A stretch of 57,250 bases of DNA from Oxalobacter sp. (GTDB lineage Bacteria; Pseudomonadota; Gammaproteobacteria; Burkholderiales; Burkholderiaceae_D): assembly GCA_018384065.1 (NCBI GenBank), contig JAHAYL010000048.1, positions 1 to 57,250 on the forward strand, written 5' to 3'. Both the position numbers and the translations under genes were made by a program. Below the pieces are notes generated by a model. That model searched no databases, was not told the DNA's origin, and worked only from the letters and a program-made list of their open reading frames with translations. Numbering within the stretch: the stretch's first letter is position 1; each line of letters starts with the position of its first letter. Of this stretch, positions 27,326 through 35,426 are shown piece after piece.

Positions 27326-28597
27326 ATGAATACCAAGATGCAATCATCCATGACACCAATACCAGACCGTTTATCCGTCAGACAGGCACAGGAGCGGATA
27401 CTCGCTTCCCTGCCTGAAAGGATTTTGGAAAGTGAAAAGGTACCACTCTCCCAATCAAACGGCCGTACCCTGGCTGAAAACATTGTTTCCCCGATAGATG
27501 TACCTGCCTTCAACAGTGCTGCGATGGATGGTTTTGCTTTCAATGCTACATCCATTGACTGTTCCAAAGACCAGTCATTGAAAATCGTAGGCCATGCTTA
27601 TGCAGGTCATCCTTTTACTGAGCCACTTTCTACTGGAGAATGCATCCAAATCATGACCGGTGCGGTCGTGCCAGATGATTGCGATACGGTGATACAGCAG
27701 GAAGATGTCCATTTTCCTGACAGTAGCCATATTGCTTTTCCTGCAATGGCTGCCACCAGCGGAGACAATATCCGCCCTGTTGGTGAGGACATGAAGAAAG
27801 GTGCCTTGATGCTGAAAGCTGGCACACAGCTGAAACCGCAGCATCTTGGTCTGCTGGCATCTGTCGGGATGGCGGAAGTCCCTGTTTTCAGGAGACTGTC
27901 TGTTGCTGTTTTTTCGACTGGCGATGAACTCTGCCCTATCGGAAAACCTCTTGAAGCAGGCAAGATTTATGACAGCAACCGCTTCATCTTGATTGGCCTG
28001 CTGGAACAGCTGGGATGCGATGTAGTGGACATGGGCATCATCGAGGATAGTCCGGAAAAACTGGAGCAGGCATTGAAAAAAGCCGCCCAGAAAGCAGATG
28101 CCATCATCACATCGGGCGGAGTGTCAGTCGGTGCCGCCGACTATACCAAACAGGTTATGGCAAAACTTGGGGGAATCGATTTCTGGTCGGTCAGGATGCG
28201 CCCTGGACGGCCGATGGCATTCGGGAAAATCCTGTCAGGGAATCGGGAAACCGTCCTGTTTGGATTACCCGGCAACCCGGTGGCAGCCATGGTTTCATTC
28301 CTGTTCTTTGTCAAGAATGCACTGCTGGTCTTGATGGGCACCGCGCCACAATATCCGCAGCCAATCACAGCCATTTCATCGACTGACATCCGTAAAAAGA
28401 CAGGGCGTACTGAGTTTCAACGGGGCTTCACCCATTTTCAGGACGGCAGGCTGCACGTCAGCCTCACTGGCAACCAAGGTTCAGGCATCATCCAATCCCT
28501 GACAGATGCCGATTGCATCATCTGCCTGCCGGAAGACCAGGGAAATGTGGAAACAGGCAACCCTGTCGAGATATTCCTGATGGATTCCCTGCTCTGA
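27326..28597 (+). CDS. moeA: Molybdopterin molybdenumtransferase
   Basis: A 423-residue MoeA with all domains. Typical motifs are NSAAMDGFAF near residue 57, the domain III stretch ITSGGVSVGAADY, MRPGRPMAFG and FGLPGNPVAA, and a C-terminal beta domain. MoeA inserts molybdenum into adenylylated molybdopterin. It starts 21 bases after mobA, and the two are probably co-transcribed. Confidence 0.95.
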   Translation: MNTKMQSSMTPIPDRLSVRQAQERILASLPERILESEKVPLSQSNGRTLAENIVSPIDVPAFNSAAMDGFAFNATSIDCSKDQSLKIVGHAYAGHPFTEPLSTGECIQIMTGAVVPDDCDTVIQQEDVHFPDSSHIAFPAMAATSGDNIRPVGEDMKKGALMLKAGTQLKPQHLGLLASVGMAEVPVFRRLSVAVFSTGDELCPIGKPLEAGKIYDSNRFILIGLLEQLGCDVVDMGIIEDSPEKLEQALKKAAQKADAIITSGGVSVGAADYTKQVMAKLGGIDFWSVRMRPGRPMAFGKILSGNRETVLFGLPGNPVAAMVSFLFFVKNALLVLMGTAPQYPQPITAISSTDIRKKTGRTEFQRGFTHFQDGRLHVSLTGNQGSGIIQSLTDADCIICLPEDQGNVETGNPVEIFLMDSLL

Positions 28598-28603
28598 TAA
28601 AAT

Positions 28604-28631
28604 GGGCTTGGCTGGCAGGAAGCCGCTTTTT
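28604..28631 (+). terminator. Possible terminator after moeA
   Basis: GGCTT and AAGCC bracket a loop and are followed by GCTTTTT. The stem is short. Confidence 0.4.
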
Positions 28632-28662
28632 CAACTATTGAATACCTGAAAAGGATGCCGTC

Positions 28663-29496
28663 ATGTTCAACATCGGTTGCCATCTTTCCTCTGCAAAAGG
28701 CATGCTTGCCATGGGTGAGGATGCGCTCTCAGTCGGGGCAAACACATTCCAGTTCTTTACCCGCAATCCTAGGGGCGGAAAAGCCAAGGAACTGGATATC
28801 GCAGACTGCAACGCGCTGAATGACCTGATGGCAAAGCATCAGTTTGCCAAAATCATTGCCCATGCCCCCTATACCCTGAACATGGCGGCAAAGGATGAAG
28901 GTCTCAGGAAATTTGCAGCCGATACAATTGCTGATGATATGAAACGGCTGTCCTATACGCCATCCGCCCTTTACAACATCCACCCTGGCAGCCATGTCGG
29001 TCAAGGTCCAGAAAAAGGCATTGAACTGATTACGGCGGTGGTTTCACAGATATTGGATATGGATTTCCAGACCCCCCTGCTGCTGGAAACCATGTCGGGC
29101 AAAGGCAGTGAAATCGGCAGGTCATTTGAGGAAATCCAGACAATCATCAACAACTGCGGCAACCATCCAAGACTGGGCGTCTGTCTGGATACCTGCCATG
29201 TCTGGTCAGCAGGCTACGATATCGTCAATAAGCTCGATGATGTCCTGGACGAATTTGATGCAGTGATTGGTCTTGACCGGCTTCATGCCATCCATCTGAA
29301 TGACAGCATGACGCCTTTCGCCAGCAATAAAGACCGGCATGAGAATATCGGTAAAGGTTCGATTGGCTTGGATGCCATCACCCGCATCATCAACCATCCC
29401 AAACTGAGGCACCTGCCCTTCTGTTTGGAAACACCGAATGATACCCCCGGGCATGGTGTTGAGATTGCCCTGCTGAAGACAAAATACCTAGCTTGA
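28663..29496 (+). CDS. nfo: Endonuclease IV
   Basis: A 277-residue AP endonuclease of the TIM-barrel Nfo family. It cleaves abasic sites during base excision repair. The zinc-binding motifs are present in order: [47 protein letters not shown] and [15 protein letters not shown] precedes ATG 28663. Confidence 0.95.
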   Translation: MFNIGCHLSSAKGMLAMGEDALSVGANTFQFFTRNPRGGKAKELDIADCNALNDLMAKHQFAKIIAHAPYTLNMAAKDEGLRKFAADTIADDMKRLSYTPSALYNIHPGSHVGQGPEKGIELITAVVSQILDMDFQTPLLLETMSGKGSEIGRSFEEIQTIINNCGNHPRLGVCLDTCHVWSAGYDIVNKLDDVLDEFDAVIGLDRLHAIHLNDSMTPFASNKDRHENIGKGSIGLDAITRIINHPKLRHLPFCLETPNDTPGHGVEIALLKTKYLA

Positions 29497-29537
29497 CCTG
29501 CTGAGCCAAGCATTCAGTCAAACCTTCGTCAGACAGG

Positions 29538-29990
29538 TTATTTGATGGCAATCGGATAACTTGATGCGATGTTTACATCAGACATACCATCTGATTCGAG
29601 CTTTTCCCATGCTGAGGCAATCGCTTGCCATTCTGAAACATGCAAGGCCTTTGCTGAAGCATGTTCCGCCAGCGAACAGCTGCCTGTCAGTTTCGCCACT
29701 TCATCCAGTGCTGCTTTCTCTTTTTTCCAATCGTCTGATTCTGAAGCGGAGACATGTATCTTCACCAACTGCTTCATCAAGGCTTTCAGACAGATGACCA
29801 GTCCCAGTTCCGCCTGCATGCCTTTTTTCCTGATGGCTTCCAACTGCGCGAAGAAACGGGGCAGGAATTCCCGGTGGAATGGATTGACCTCAACACCAGG
29901 CAGATAAGCCCCTATTTCCGAGACAAGGTCCTGCCGGTATTTCAATGGCAGGTCAGAAAACCAATCTACAAAACTTTCATAAGGTGTCAT
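29538..29990 (-). CDS. Protein of unknown function, probably co-transcribed with a lipoprotein
   Basis: A 150-residue predicted soluble helical protein from ATG 29990 behind GGAGGATC. I see no signal peptide, membrane segment or known motif. It begins 17 bases after the stop of the DUF3829-like lipoprotein gene on the same strand, so the two likely form an operon and may work together. Confidence 0.7.
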   Translation of the reverse strand: MTPYESFVDWFSDLPLKYRQDLVSEIGAYLPGVEVNPFHREFLPRFFAQLEAIRKKGMQAELGLVICLKALMKQLVKIHVSASESDDWKKEKAALDEVAKLTGSCSLAEHASAKALHVSEWQAIASAWEKLESDGMSDVNIASSYPIAIK

Positions 29991-30007
29991 GTTGATCCTC
30001 CCGATAT

Positions 30008-31018
30008 TCAGTGCCCGATTGATGGTCCAGCTTCAACAACAGCGTTGTACTGCATGACAGCATCGCTGTAACGCCGCATCATCCGGTTGTATGACACACT
30101 GCGCTGCCCCTGTTTCAATGAACCATACAGTTCCACCAATTCATGCAATTGGGTGTACATGGCACCCAATCCCCGGTTTTCATCCCAAGCCATTGAAGAT
30201 TTCCCTGCGGCTGTTTTCAGCCCATCCAATGACCGATGGAGTTCCTGGACCTGGATATCGGCATACTGGTAACCAATCCTTTTCTTATAGATATCATCCT
30301 GCTTCAGGAACGCCATCAGGTCCTGTGCATCCAGCAGACACTGTTCCGCATAATAACCGACCTTGTCATGGTTGTCGGCAAACACTTGGATGCGTCTTTC
30401 AGTTTCCTGCTTCTGAAGGACAAGCAGCTGGTCACCAATCCGGTTCATGACAGCAATCAACCTGTCATAATCGCCCTTTAGGATAGGCAGGACAGTCTTT
30501 GCCCCCCGCATGCCATCTTGACGGTAACCTTGGTTCCGGAAATAAGGCAGGCTGGTCTTCTCGTCCATCAGGAGTTTTTCAGCGGCAATGACTGCTTCCT
30601 GGACTGCTGTATCCAATTCAGATGCCTCATCTGCACGCATGGCCAAGCCTTGCCTGAACTGCTGGATACCGGATTCCAATCCTTTCACCATCGGATAAGG
30701 CACCGTACTGCGTCCATCAGCCTTCATGGTTTTCGTGGTCAGCACATGATAGGACGGCATCAGGCTCCACTGTCCGACCATCATACTGTTATAGCCACGG
30801 ACATAAGCATTGACCTGCCGGTTGCCATCGGTCCGCTCAAACAGCTTGATGGCACCTGTAGGAGATTCCAGGGCGGCTCCCTCTGCCTCAGCAATATTCC
30901 TGTTCTGGTTGACGGTCTCCACCATGGTCGGAATGGCAAAATAGCACCCTGACAGGAAACAGGTGCCAGCAACCATCAAAACCGGCAGGAATCGACGCAA
31001 CCCGTTGAGCTTGAACAT
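30008..31018 (-). CDS. DUF3829-like lipoprotein
   Basis: A 336-residue lipoprotein. The signal peptide ends in a lipobox (TCFLSGC, Cys about residue 25). The mature part is helical, with N-terminal VNAYVRGYNSM and C-terminal YNRMMRRYSDAVMQYNAVV, the paired Y-N motifs typical of the YiiG/DUF3829 group. Function unknown. It should be anchored in the periplasm, and since residue +2 is Tyr rather than Asp it is expected to go to the outer membrane. Confidence 0.75.
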   Translation of the reverse strand: MFKLNGLRRFLPVLMVAGTCFLSGCYFAIPTMVETVNQNRNIAEAEGAALESPTGAIKLFERTDGNRQVNAYVRGYNSMMVGQWSLMPSYHVLTTKTMKADGRSTVPYPMVKGLESGIQQFRQGLAMRADEASELDTAVQEAVIAAEKLLMDEKTSLPYFRNQGYRQDGMRGAKTVLPILKGDYDRLIAVMNRIGDQLLVLQKQETERRIQVFADNHDKVGYYAEQCLLDAQDLMAFLKQDDIYKKRIGYQYADIQVQELHRSLDGLKTAAGKSSMAWDENRGLGAMYTQLHELVELYGSLKQGQRSVSYNRMMRRYSDAVMQYNAVVEAGPSIGH

Positions 31019-31061
31019 ATGCGGTCAAAGACTGATCCAGTCCATTTCAAATCAATAAAAA

Positions 31062-31092
31062 TAAAAAAGGGCAACACTCCGTCACCCTTTTC
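31062..31092 (-). terminator. Terminator of the glutaredoxin-like gene
   Basis: On the minus strand AAAAGGGTGAC pairs (with two wobbles) with GTTGCCCTTTT and is followed by a T-rich tail. It lies 26 bases past the stop at 31118. Confidence 0.6.
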
Positions 31093-31117
31093 AGAAATCC
31101 TTATATGGCGCAGGGAA

Positions 31118-31387
31118 TCATTCTTCTTTGAAATCAGCTGCCAGCCGGTCAATTTCGCCGCTTTCAACCATATCCAGCAATTCTGGCAGGCTGCCGACAT
31201 GGGCATCATCAATGAAAATCTGTGGAATGGTATGGCATTCGGAACGAGCCCACATTTCAACAATCAATTCCATATCAATGCCGACCATGATGTTTTCATA
31301 AGGGATGCCCCTTGATTCGAAAATCTGGCAGGCAATATCACATTTGTCGACGCCTTTGACGGTGTAGATTTCAATTTTATGTTTCAT
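31118..31387 (-). CDS. Glutaredoxin-like protein lacking the nucleophilic cysteine
   Basis: An 89-residue protein that aligns without gaps to GrxC-type glutaredoxins: the beta-1 strand IEIYT, the helix ending ESRGI, the cis-proline motif TIPQIFID, and VGSLPELLDM where VGGxDDL is expected. The active site CPYC, however, reads V13-D14-K15-C16: the first, nucleophilic Cys is Val and only the second remains. An extra Cys at 20 follows. It therefore is not a classical dithiol or CxxS glutaredoxin; it could bind glutathione or an Fe-S cluster or simply be a scaffold. ATG 31387 stands alone between other genes. Confidence 0.8.
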   Translation of the reverse strand: MKHKIEIYTVKGVDKCDIACQIFESRGIPYENIMVGIDMELIVEMWARSECHTIPQIFIDDAHVGSLPELLDMVESGEIDRLAADFKEE

Positions 31388-31667
31388 TTGTATCCTTCAG
31401 ATGCGATGTGGAGCAGGAAAACCCTATACTGCTTGACAGCGGGATTTATTATAACCGAGAACACATGGTGTTATTCATTCCGACCGATATTTTTCTGCTA
31501 AATGCCCTGCCAATCAATGCCAGAAGTCGGTAATTGACTGATAAATATATGATTTTTTAATCTGATTCAAGAATAATGGTAAAATCCAGTCAGATTCAGA
31601 ATGGAAACGGGACTGGCCTGACGATAGGGCTGCCATCCCCAACCTGTCAAGCATGAAAGGGAATCTT

Positions 31668-32606
31668 ATGGAAACAGATTTTTCCAAGGAATTTTCGAAG
31701 ATGCAGGAAAACGAGGTCAGCCGGCATCATTCAAGGGGATTCAATCCAGTCGTTGGTTACCTGAACAGGATCATCGATAAAATCGATGAGAACGCTGAAA
31801 ATGGTGGCAACCGTACGGTGACAGGGCTCCCAACGGGCTTTGACCGTCTGGATGACCTGACTGCTGGACTGCAACTTGGCGACCTGATCATCCTCGCTGG
31901 CCGGCCTGCCATGGGCAAAACAACCCTTGCCTTGAACATTGCAGAATACGCTGCCATGGAACTGAATGTCCCTGTCGGTTTTTTCTCCATCCAGATGGGG
32001 GCAACCCGCTTGACCCGCCGTATGCTTGGCTCCATCGGGAATCTGGACCTGCAGCGACTCCGGACAGGCAACCTGCTGGATGAGGACTGGGATAAACTGA
32101 CCGCTGCCAGTGGGAAAATCACGGGTGCCCCGCTGTACATCAACGAAACCCCCAAGTTGGACATCACTGAACTGAGGGCAACTGCGGGAATGCTGGCGGA
32201 ACAATGCGGTCAGATTGGACTGATTATCATTGACTACCTGCAATTGATTGAACAGACCGTTCCTGACAGTGACCAGACTTTACCGTTTTCTGACATCACC
32301 CATCAACTGAAATCGCTTGCAGAAGAACTGAACTGCCCAATCCTGCTCCTGTCACGTTTGGAAGGCAGTATTGAACAGCGGCTTGACAAGCATCCCCGCC
32401 TGTCCGACCTGGATGCTTATGGTTCAATCGAACAGTATGCAGATGTCGTCCTGTTCCTTTACCGTGATGAAATCTATCATGCCAGATCCTTGGAAAAAGG
32501 AACCGCAGAACTCATCGTCGCCAAACAACCGGATGGTCCAATAGACATCGTGAAACTGGCATTCCACGAGAAATATGCGAGATTTGAATCTATCATGCCT
32601 TCCTGA
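31668..32606 (+). CDS. DnaB-like helicase C-terminal domain protein (stand-alone, degenerate)
   Basis: About 312 residues. It matches only the RecA-type C-terminal ATPase domain of the replicative helicase DnaB: Walker A GRPAMGKTT (78-86), Walker B IIIDYLQL (186-193) and DLDAYGSIEQYADVVLFLYRDE. The N-terminal primase-binding domain is absent; the first 50 residues are unrelated and polar. Two conserved residues are changed: FFSLEM is FFSIQM (Glu to Gln at 109) and LSQLNR is LSRLEG. ATG 31668 follows GAAAGGGA. The protein may bind nucleotide but hydrolyse it poorly. The full-length dnaB is not in this window. Confidence 0.82.
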   Translation: METDFSKEFSKMQENEVSRHHSRGFNPVVGYLNRIIDKIDENAENGGNRTVTGLPTGFDRLDDLTAGLQLGDLIILAGRPAMGKTTLALNIAEYAAMELNVPVGFFSIQMGATRLTRRMLGSIGNLDLQRLRTGNLLDEDWDKLTAASGKITGAPLYINETPKLDITELRATAGMLAEQCGQIGLIIIDYLQLIEQTVPDSDQTLPFSDITHQLKSLAEELNCPILLLSRLEGSIEQRLDKHPRLSDLDAYGSIEQYADVVLFLYRDEIYHARSLEKGTAELIVAKQPDGPIDIVKLAFHEKYARFESIMPS

Positions 32607-32654
32607 TGGCAGGCTCTCAGAGAATCCTTAAGACTTACCCATTGCCCACAGCAT

Positions 32655-32915
32655 TCAGTCGACTGGGAACCATTTGCTTTCCTGTTCAGCGGCTTCTTCC
32701 AAGACAACCTCATGGAACATCTGCATGATAGGTTCCCGACGGTCTGCTGACTGGTAAGCCAGTGCCCGGGCAACCAGTTCTGCTGAAACCGCCATCAGAA
32801 AACCATTTTGTTCAGAAGGCGTCTTTCCAACTCCCTTGGCAGTATCCAATGCCACCTGCACCAATGCAGCCTTACAGGCTTCCTTGACATAACTGTCCGC
32901 AGACTTATCTTCCAT
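32655..32915 (-). CDS. Small protein of unknown function
   Basis: An 86-residue helical, acidic protein from ATG 32915 behind AAAGGATG; the frame also opens 33 bases upstream at TTG. No motif is recognised. It lies 40 bases after the thioesterase gene on the same strand, so it may be co-transcribed with it. Confidence 0.65.
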   Translation of the reverse strand: MEDKSADSYVKEACKAALVQVALDTAKGVGKTPSEQNGFLMAVSAELVARALAYQSADRREPIMQMFHEVVLEEAAEQESKWFPVD

Positions 32916-32954
32916 TACATCCTTTCCCCAAAACAGTCTTATTTCCAACCGTTT

Positions 32955-33431
32955 TTATTTGAGGTATGCATATTCCTTTGCCTTCAGGCGGTTCAACAAC
33001 TCTTCACGCAAAAAGACCTTGAAGGTTCCAATGGTCTTGGCGATGATATCTTCACCATGCCACATCTCCGCCTCACAATAGTAGAGCATCTCATCCCGGT
33101 AAATAACCCTTGCCTTGGCAGTCAGGAACTGCCCTTCCTGGCAAACATGCTGAAAGACACTGGTTTTCATTTCAACGGTTGCACCAGATGTCACCGCTTC
33201 GACCATTGAACGGGCTGCCAGCCCCATGCAGGAATCCAACACAATCATCATCACACCGGAATCCACAACCTGAAGTTCATTCAAGTGTTCCGGTTTCAGC
33301 AATAGACCGATTTCTGCCCTGCCATCTTTCATGGACAGCAGCTGCATGCCGAGATGCATGTTGTTACCCAAGGCTTCTGCAATCACCTTTCTCTGTGGCT
33401 CAAGGAAATCAGAAAATGTTTCAGACATCAT
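32955..33431 (-). CDS. PaaI/YbgC-like hotdog-fold thioesterase
   Basis: A 158-residue hotdog-fold protein. The region ELQVVDSGVMMIVLDSCMG resembles the PaaI-family helix with the Gly-x-x-x-x-x-x-Asp pattern, and the VEMKTSVFQHV strand follows. Hotdog thioesterases cleave acyl-CoA; the substrate cannot be told. Two ATGs (33431, 33428) can serve as start. Confidence 0.75.
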   Translation of the reverse strand: MMSETFSDFLEPQRKVIAEALGNNMHLGMQLLSMKDGRAEIGLLLKPEHLNELQVVDSGVMMIVLDSCMGLAARSMVEAVTSGATVEMKTSVFQHVCQEGQFLTAKARVIYRDEMLYYCEAEMWHGEDIIAKTIGTFKVFLREELLNRLKAKEYAYLK

Positions 33432-33554
33432 GTGAAAACCGGAAAATACAATGTGCCAGATTGTAGCATGTAGACACTATGGCTTCATTTGCCCCTTGAA
33501 CCTGATTGGTATGCACCAGACGGATGGTTTTTTCAATTATTGATGATTTTTCTG

Positions 33555-33583
33555 TTGACATCCATAAATTGAATCGTCATAAT
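33555..33583 (+). promoter_or_regulatory. Promoter of tRNA-Asn
   Basis: TTGACA (33555-33560), 17 bases, then CATAAT (33578-33583), 12 bases before the mature tRNA 5' end. This is close to the consensus for a strong sigma70 promoter. Confidence 0.7.
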
Positions 33584-33595
33584 GTTGGCTTCTGT

Positions 33596-33671
33596 TCCCC
33601 GATAGCTCAGTCGGTAGAGCGACGGACTGTTAATCCGCAGGTCCCTGGTTCGAGCCCAGGTCGGGGAGCCA
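33596..33671 (+). tRNA. tRNA-Asn (GTT)
   Basis: 76 bases with the CCA encoded. The acceptor stem TCCCCGA pairs with TCGGGGA, the D arm is present (AGCTCAGTCGGTAGAGC), and the anticodon loop holds GTT at 33629-33631. The T arm GGTTCGAGCCC is canonical. It stands at the left edge of the low-GC accessory region. Confidence 0.97.
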
Positions 33672-33683
33672 CCTAACATATTG

Positions 33684-33715
33684 AAAACGCTCATCTTTTT
33701 AGATGAGCGTTTTTT
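33684..33715 (+). terminator. Terminator of tRNA-Asn
   Basis: AAAACGCTCATCT and AGATGAGCGTTTT form a 13-bp stem with a TTTT loop, followed by more T. It directly follows the tRNA. Confidence 0.85.
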
Positions 33716-33723
33716 ATTGTCAA

Positions 33724-34425
33724 ACGAAAGCCCCCAGCTAGGCTGGGGGTTCCGGAAAGCTTATAGCTTTGCATAGAAAACTCCTTCAAAACTGATAAAA
33801 CTGAGAAGCGGTCTGGCAACTGCGACACAGAAGAATCAGAGAAGAAGGAGATCACATGAGTGATGTGAAAAGCTTATCGCATACGAGGTGGAATTGTAAG
33901 TACCACATCGTATTTGCGCCGAAATACAGGCGTCAGGTTTTCTACGGAGAGAAACGCCGAGCCATAGGAGAGATACTGCGCCGTCTATGCGAATGGAAAG
34001 GGATAAATATAGTAGAAGCGGAATGCTGCCCGGACCATATCCATATGCTGCTGGAGATACCGCCAAAGCAGAGCGTGTCAGGATTTGTGGGGTATCTGAA
34101 AGGGAAAAGCAGCCTGATGATATACGAGCAGTTCGCGAACCTGAAGTACAAATACCGTAACCGTGAGTTCTGGTGCCGAGGCTACTATGTAGATACCGTA
34201 GGCAAGAACACGGCGAAGATCAAGGCATATATCCAGCAGCAGCTGGCAGAGGACAAGCTGGGCACTCAAATAAGCATACCGTATGAGGAAGACCCGTTTA
34301 CGGGTAGTCGGTAACAGAAATGCGATTGTCAGTCCGTAGATGCGCCTGTTAGGGCGCTGCTGGTAACAGAGCCCTACGGGCGTCTATGAAGAACCACCGG
34401 CTATGCCGGTGGGTTGCTTTTTGCC
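33724..34425 (+). mobile_element. IS200/IS605-family insertion sequence (IS200-type, tnpA only)
   Basis: About 700 bp, the normal size for IS200. The left end has the hairpin CCCCCAGC-TAG-GCTGGGGG (33731-33749), the right end the imperfect hairpin AACCACCGGC-TAT-GCCGGTGGGTT (34392-34415). There are no terminal inverted repeats or target duplication, as expected for single-strand transposition. One transposase gene is inside and there is no tnpB. Exact ends are uncertain by about ten bases. It lies between the tRNA-Asn terminator and the terminator of the ADP-ribosylglycohydrolase gene. Confidence 0.85.
33856..34314 (+). CDS. tnpA: IS200/IS605-family transposase TnpA
   Basis: A 152-residue Y1-HUH transposase, apparently intact. 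The metal-binding HUH motif is H61-I-H63 (PDHIHMLLEI), and the catalytic tyrosine is Y125 in KAYIQQQ. It nicks and joins single-stranded ends near the subterminal hairpins. A strong AGAAGGAGATC stands before ATG 33856. The length equals that of active IS200 transposases, and no frameshift is seen. Confidence 0.93.
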   Translation: MSDVKSLSHTRWNCKYHIVFAPKYRRQVFYGEKRRAIGEILRRLCEWKGINIVEAECCPDHIHMLLEIPPKQSVSGFVGYLKGKSSLMIYEQFANLKYKYRNREFWCRGYYVDTVGKNTAKIKAYIQQQLAEDKLGTQISIPYEEDPFTGSR

Positions 34426-34430
34426 TGAAT

Positions 34431-34457
34431 TTTTGAAGGAAAGACTTTCCTTCAAAA
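34431..34457. terminator. Terminator of the ADP-ribosylglycohydrolase gene
   Basis: TTTTGAAGGAAAG-A-CTTTCCTTCAAAA is a nearly perfect palindrome lying 20 bases past the stop at 34479, with A/T-rich flanks on both sides. Confidence 0.65.
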
Positions 34458-34478
34458 ACGCCGTCTCACAGAATTTCC

Positions 34479-35378
34479 CTAAATGCTCAGCAGGTTATTC
34501 TGCTTGACACATTTCAGGTATTCCTCACAAAGACTGATATAACCTTCATCAAACAGGTTTTTCTTGAGATTTTCTGGAATGGCTTCATATCCAAAACGCG
34601 CACCTAAAACCGCTCCGGCGATAGCACCATTCGTATCCGCATCACCTCCTTCGAGGATTATTGATTCAAGTCCTGATTTAAAATCCTCCGCATGATAATA
34701 AGCCCAGACAGCCGTTCCCAATGCCTTAAGCGTATAACCTGAGGTTGCCCGGTCATCGAGTTCCAAAGACTCCAGGCTATGGTACCCTCTTCTCAGATAT
34801 ACCTTCACTTCTTCATTTTCCGTTTCATCAATGAAGTCCTCAATAGGCAGATATTCCCTTTTAATCAACGACTTGATCATCAACGAATGTATGATGCAGG
34901 AATCCACACAAAGCGGATTCCAATGTGTCAGCCTGCAGATATCCTTAGCGTAACTTAAAGGCAGGAAAGCGACTGGAGCATTACGCATCAAAGCACCATT
35001 GGCAGCACTGTTTGACAGGTTGAAATAGTCTTCAGAAACTTTAAAGGGATCTTTCAGGTAATTGTGGTTCGTCAAGACTTTACGTGTCGTCCTTCCGTAA
35101 TCCCTCGGCTGGTTCTTAAACCATTCCCAAAATTTGAAGGCAATATTTTTCACGTCAGGCTTACCGCATTCTATAACCGACTGCATAATACAGACTGCCA
35201 TTTCTGTATCGTCTGTATATTCACCTTGTTCCCAGTTTAATCTATAACCATCTTGAATAATCTGGGAATAATCCTGTAATCCGTTTGGATAATAGGACGC
35301 TGCTTTTTCCTTTGAAAGGAATTCCGCTCCAAGCCCCAACGCATCTCCCACAGCTTGACCGACTAAACAACCCAACAT
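34479..35378 (-). CDS. ADP-ribosylglycohydrolase (DraG/ARH family)
   Basis: About 299 residues, all-helical ARH fold. The two metal-binding motifs are present: YTDDTEM near residue 55 and GGDADTNGAIAGAVLGARFG near 242-261. Family members remove ADP-ribose from proteins, or break down related ADP-ribose compounds. ATG 35378 has a strong AAGGAGG site; a TTG codon precedes it. It starts about 50 bases after the macrodomain gene on the same strand, so two ADP-ribose-active proteins sit in one operon. No ADP-ribosyltransferase is visible in the window. Confidence 0.88.
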   Translation of the reverse strand: MLGCLVGQAVGDALGLGAEFLSKEKAASYYPNGLQDYSQIIQDGYRLNWEQGEYTDDTEMAVCIMQSVIECGKPDVKNIAFKFWEWFKNQPRDYGRTTRKVLTNHNYLKDPFKVSEDYFNLSNSAANGALMRNAPVAFLPLSYAKDICRLTHWNPLCVDSCIIHSLMIKSLIKREYLPIEDFIDETENEEVKVYLRRGYHSLESLELDDRATSGYTLKALGTAVWAYYHAEDFKSGLESIILEGGDADTNGAIAGAVLGARFGYEAIPENLKKNLFDEGYISLCEEYLKCVKQNNLLSI

Positions 35379-35426
35379 CAAAACACCTCCTTCAAAATCC
35401 TGATACCACTCCCTTATAAACCCGGT

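Noticed and set aside
33596-33671. Integration site of a phage at tRNA-Asn
   Set aside because: No integrase and no repeated tRNA 3' end were found in the window.
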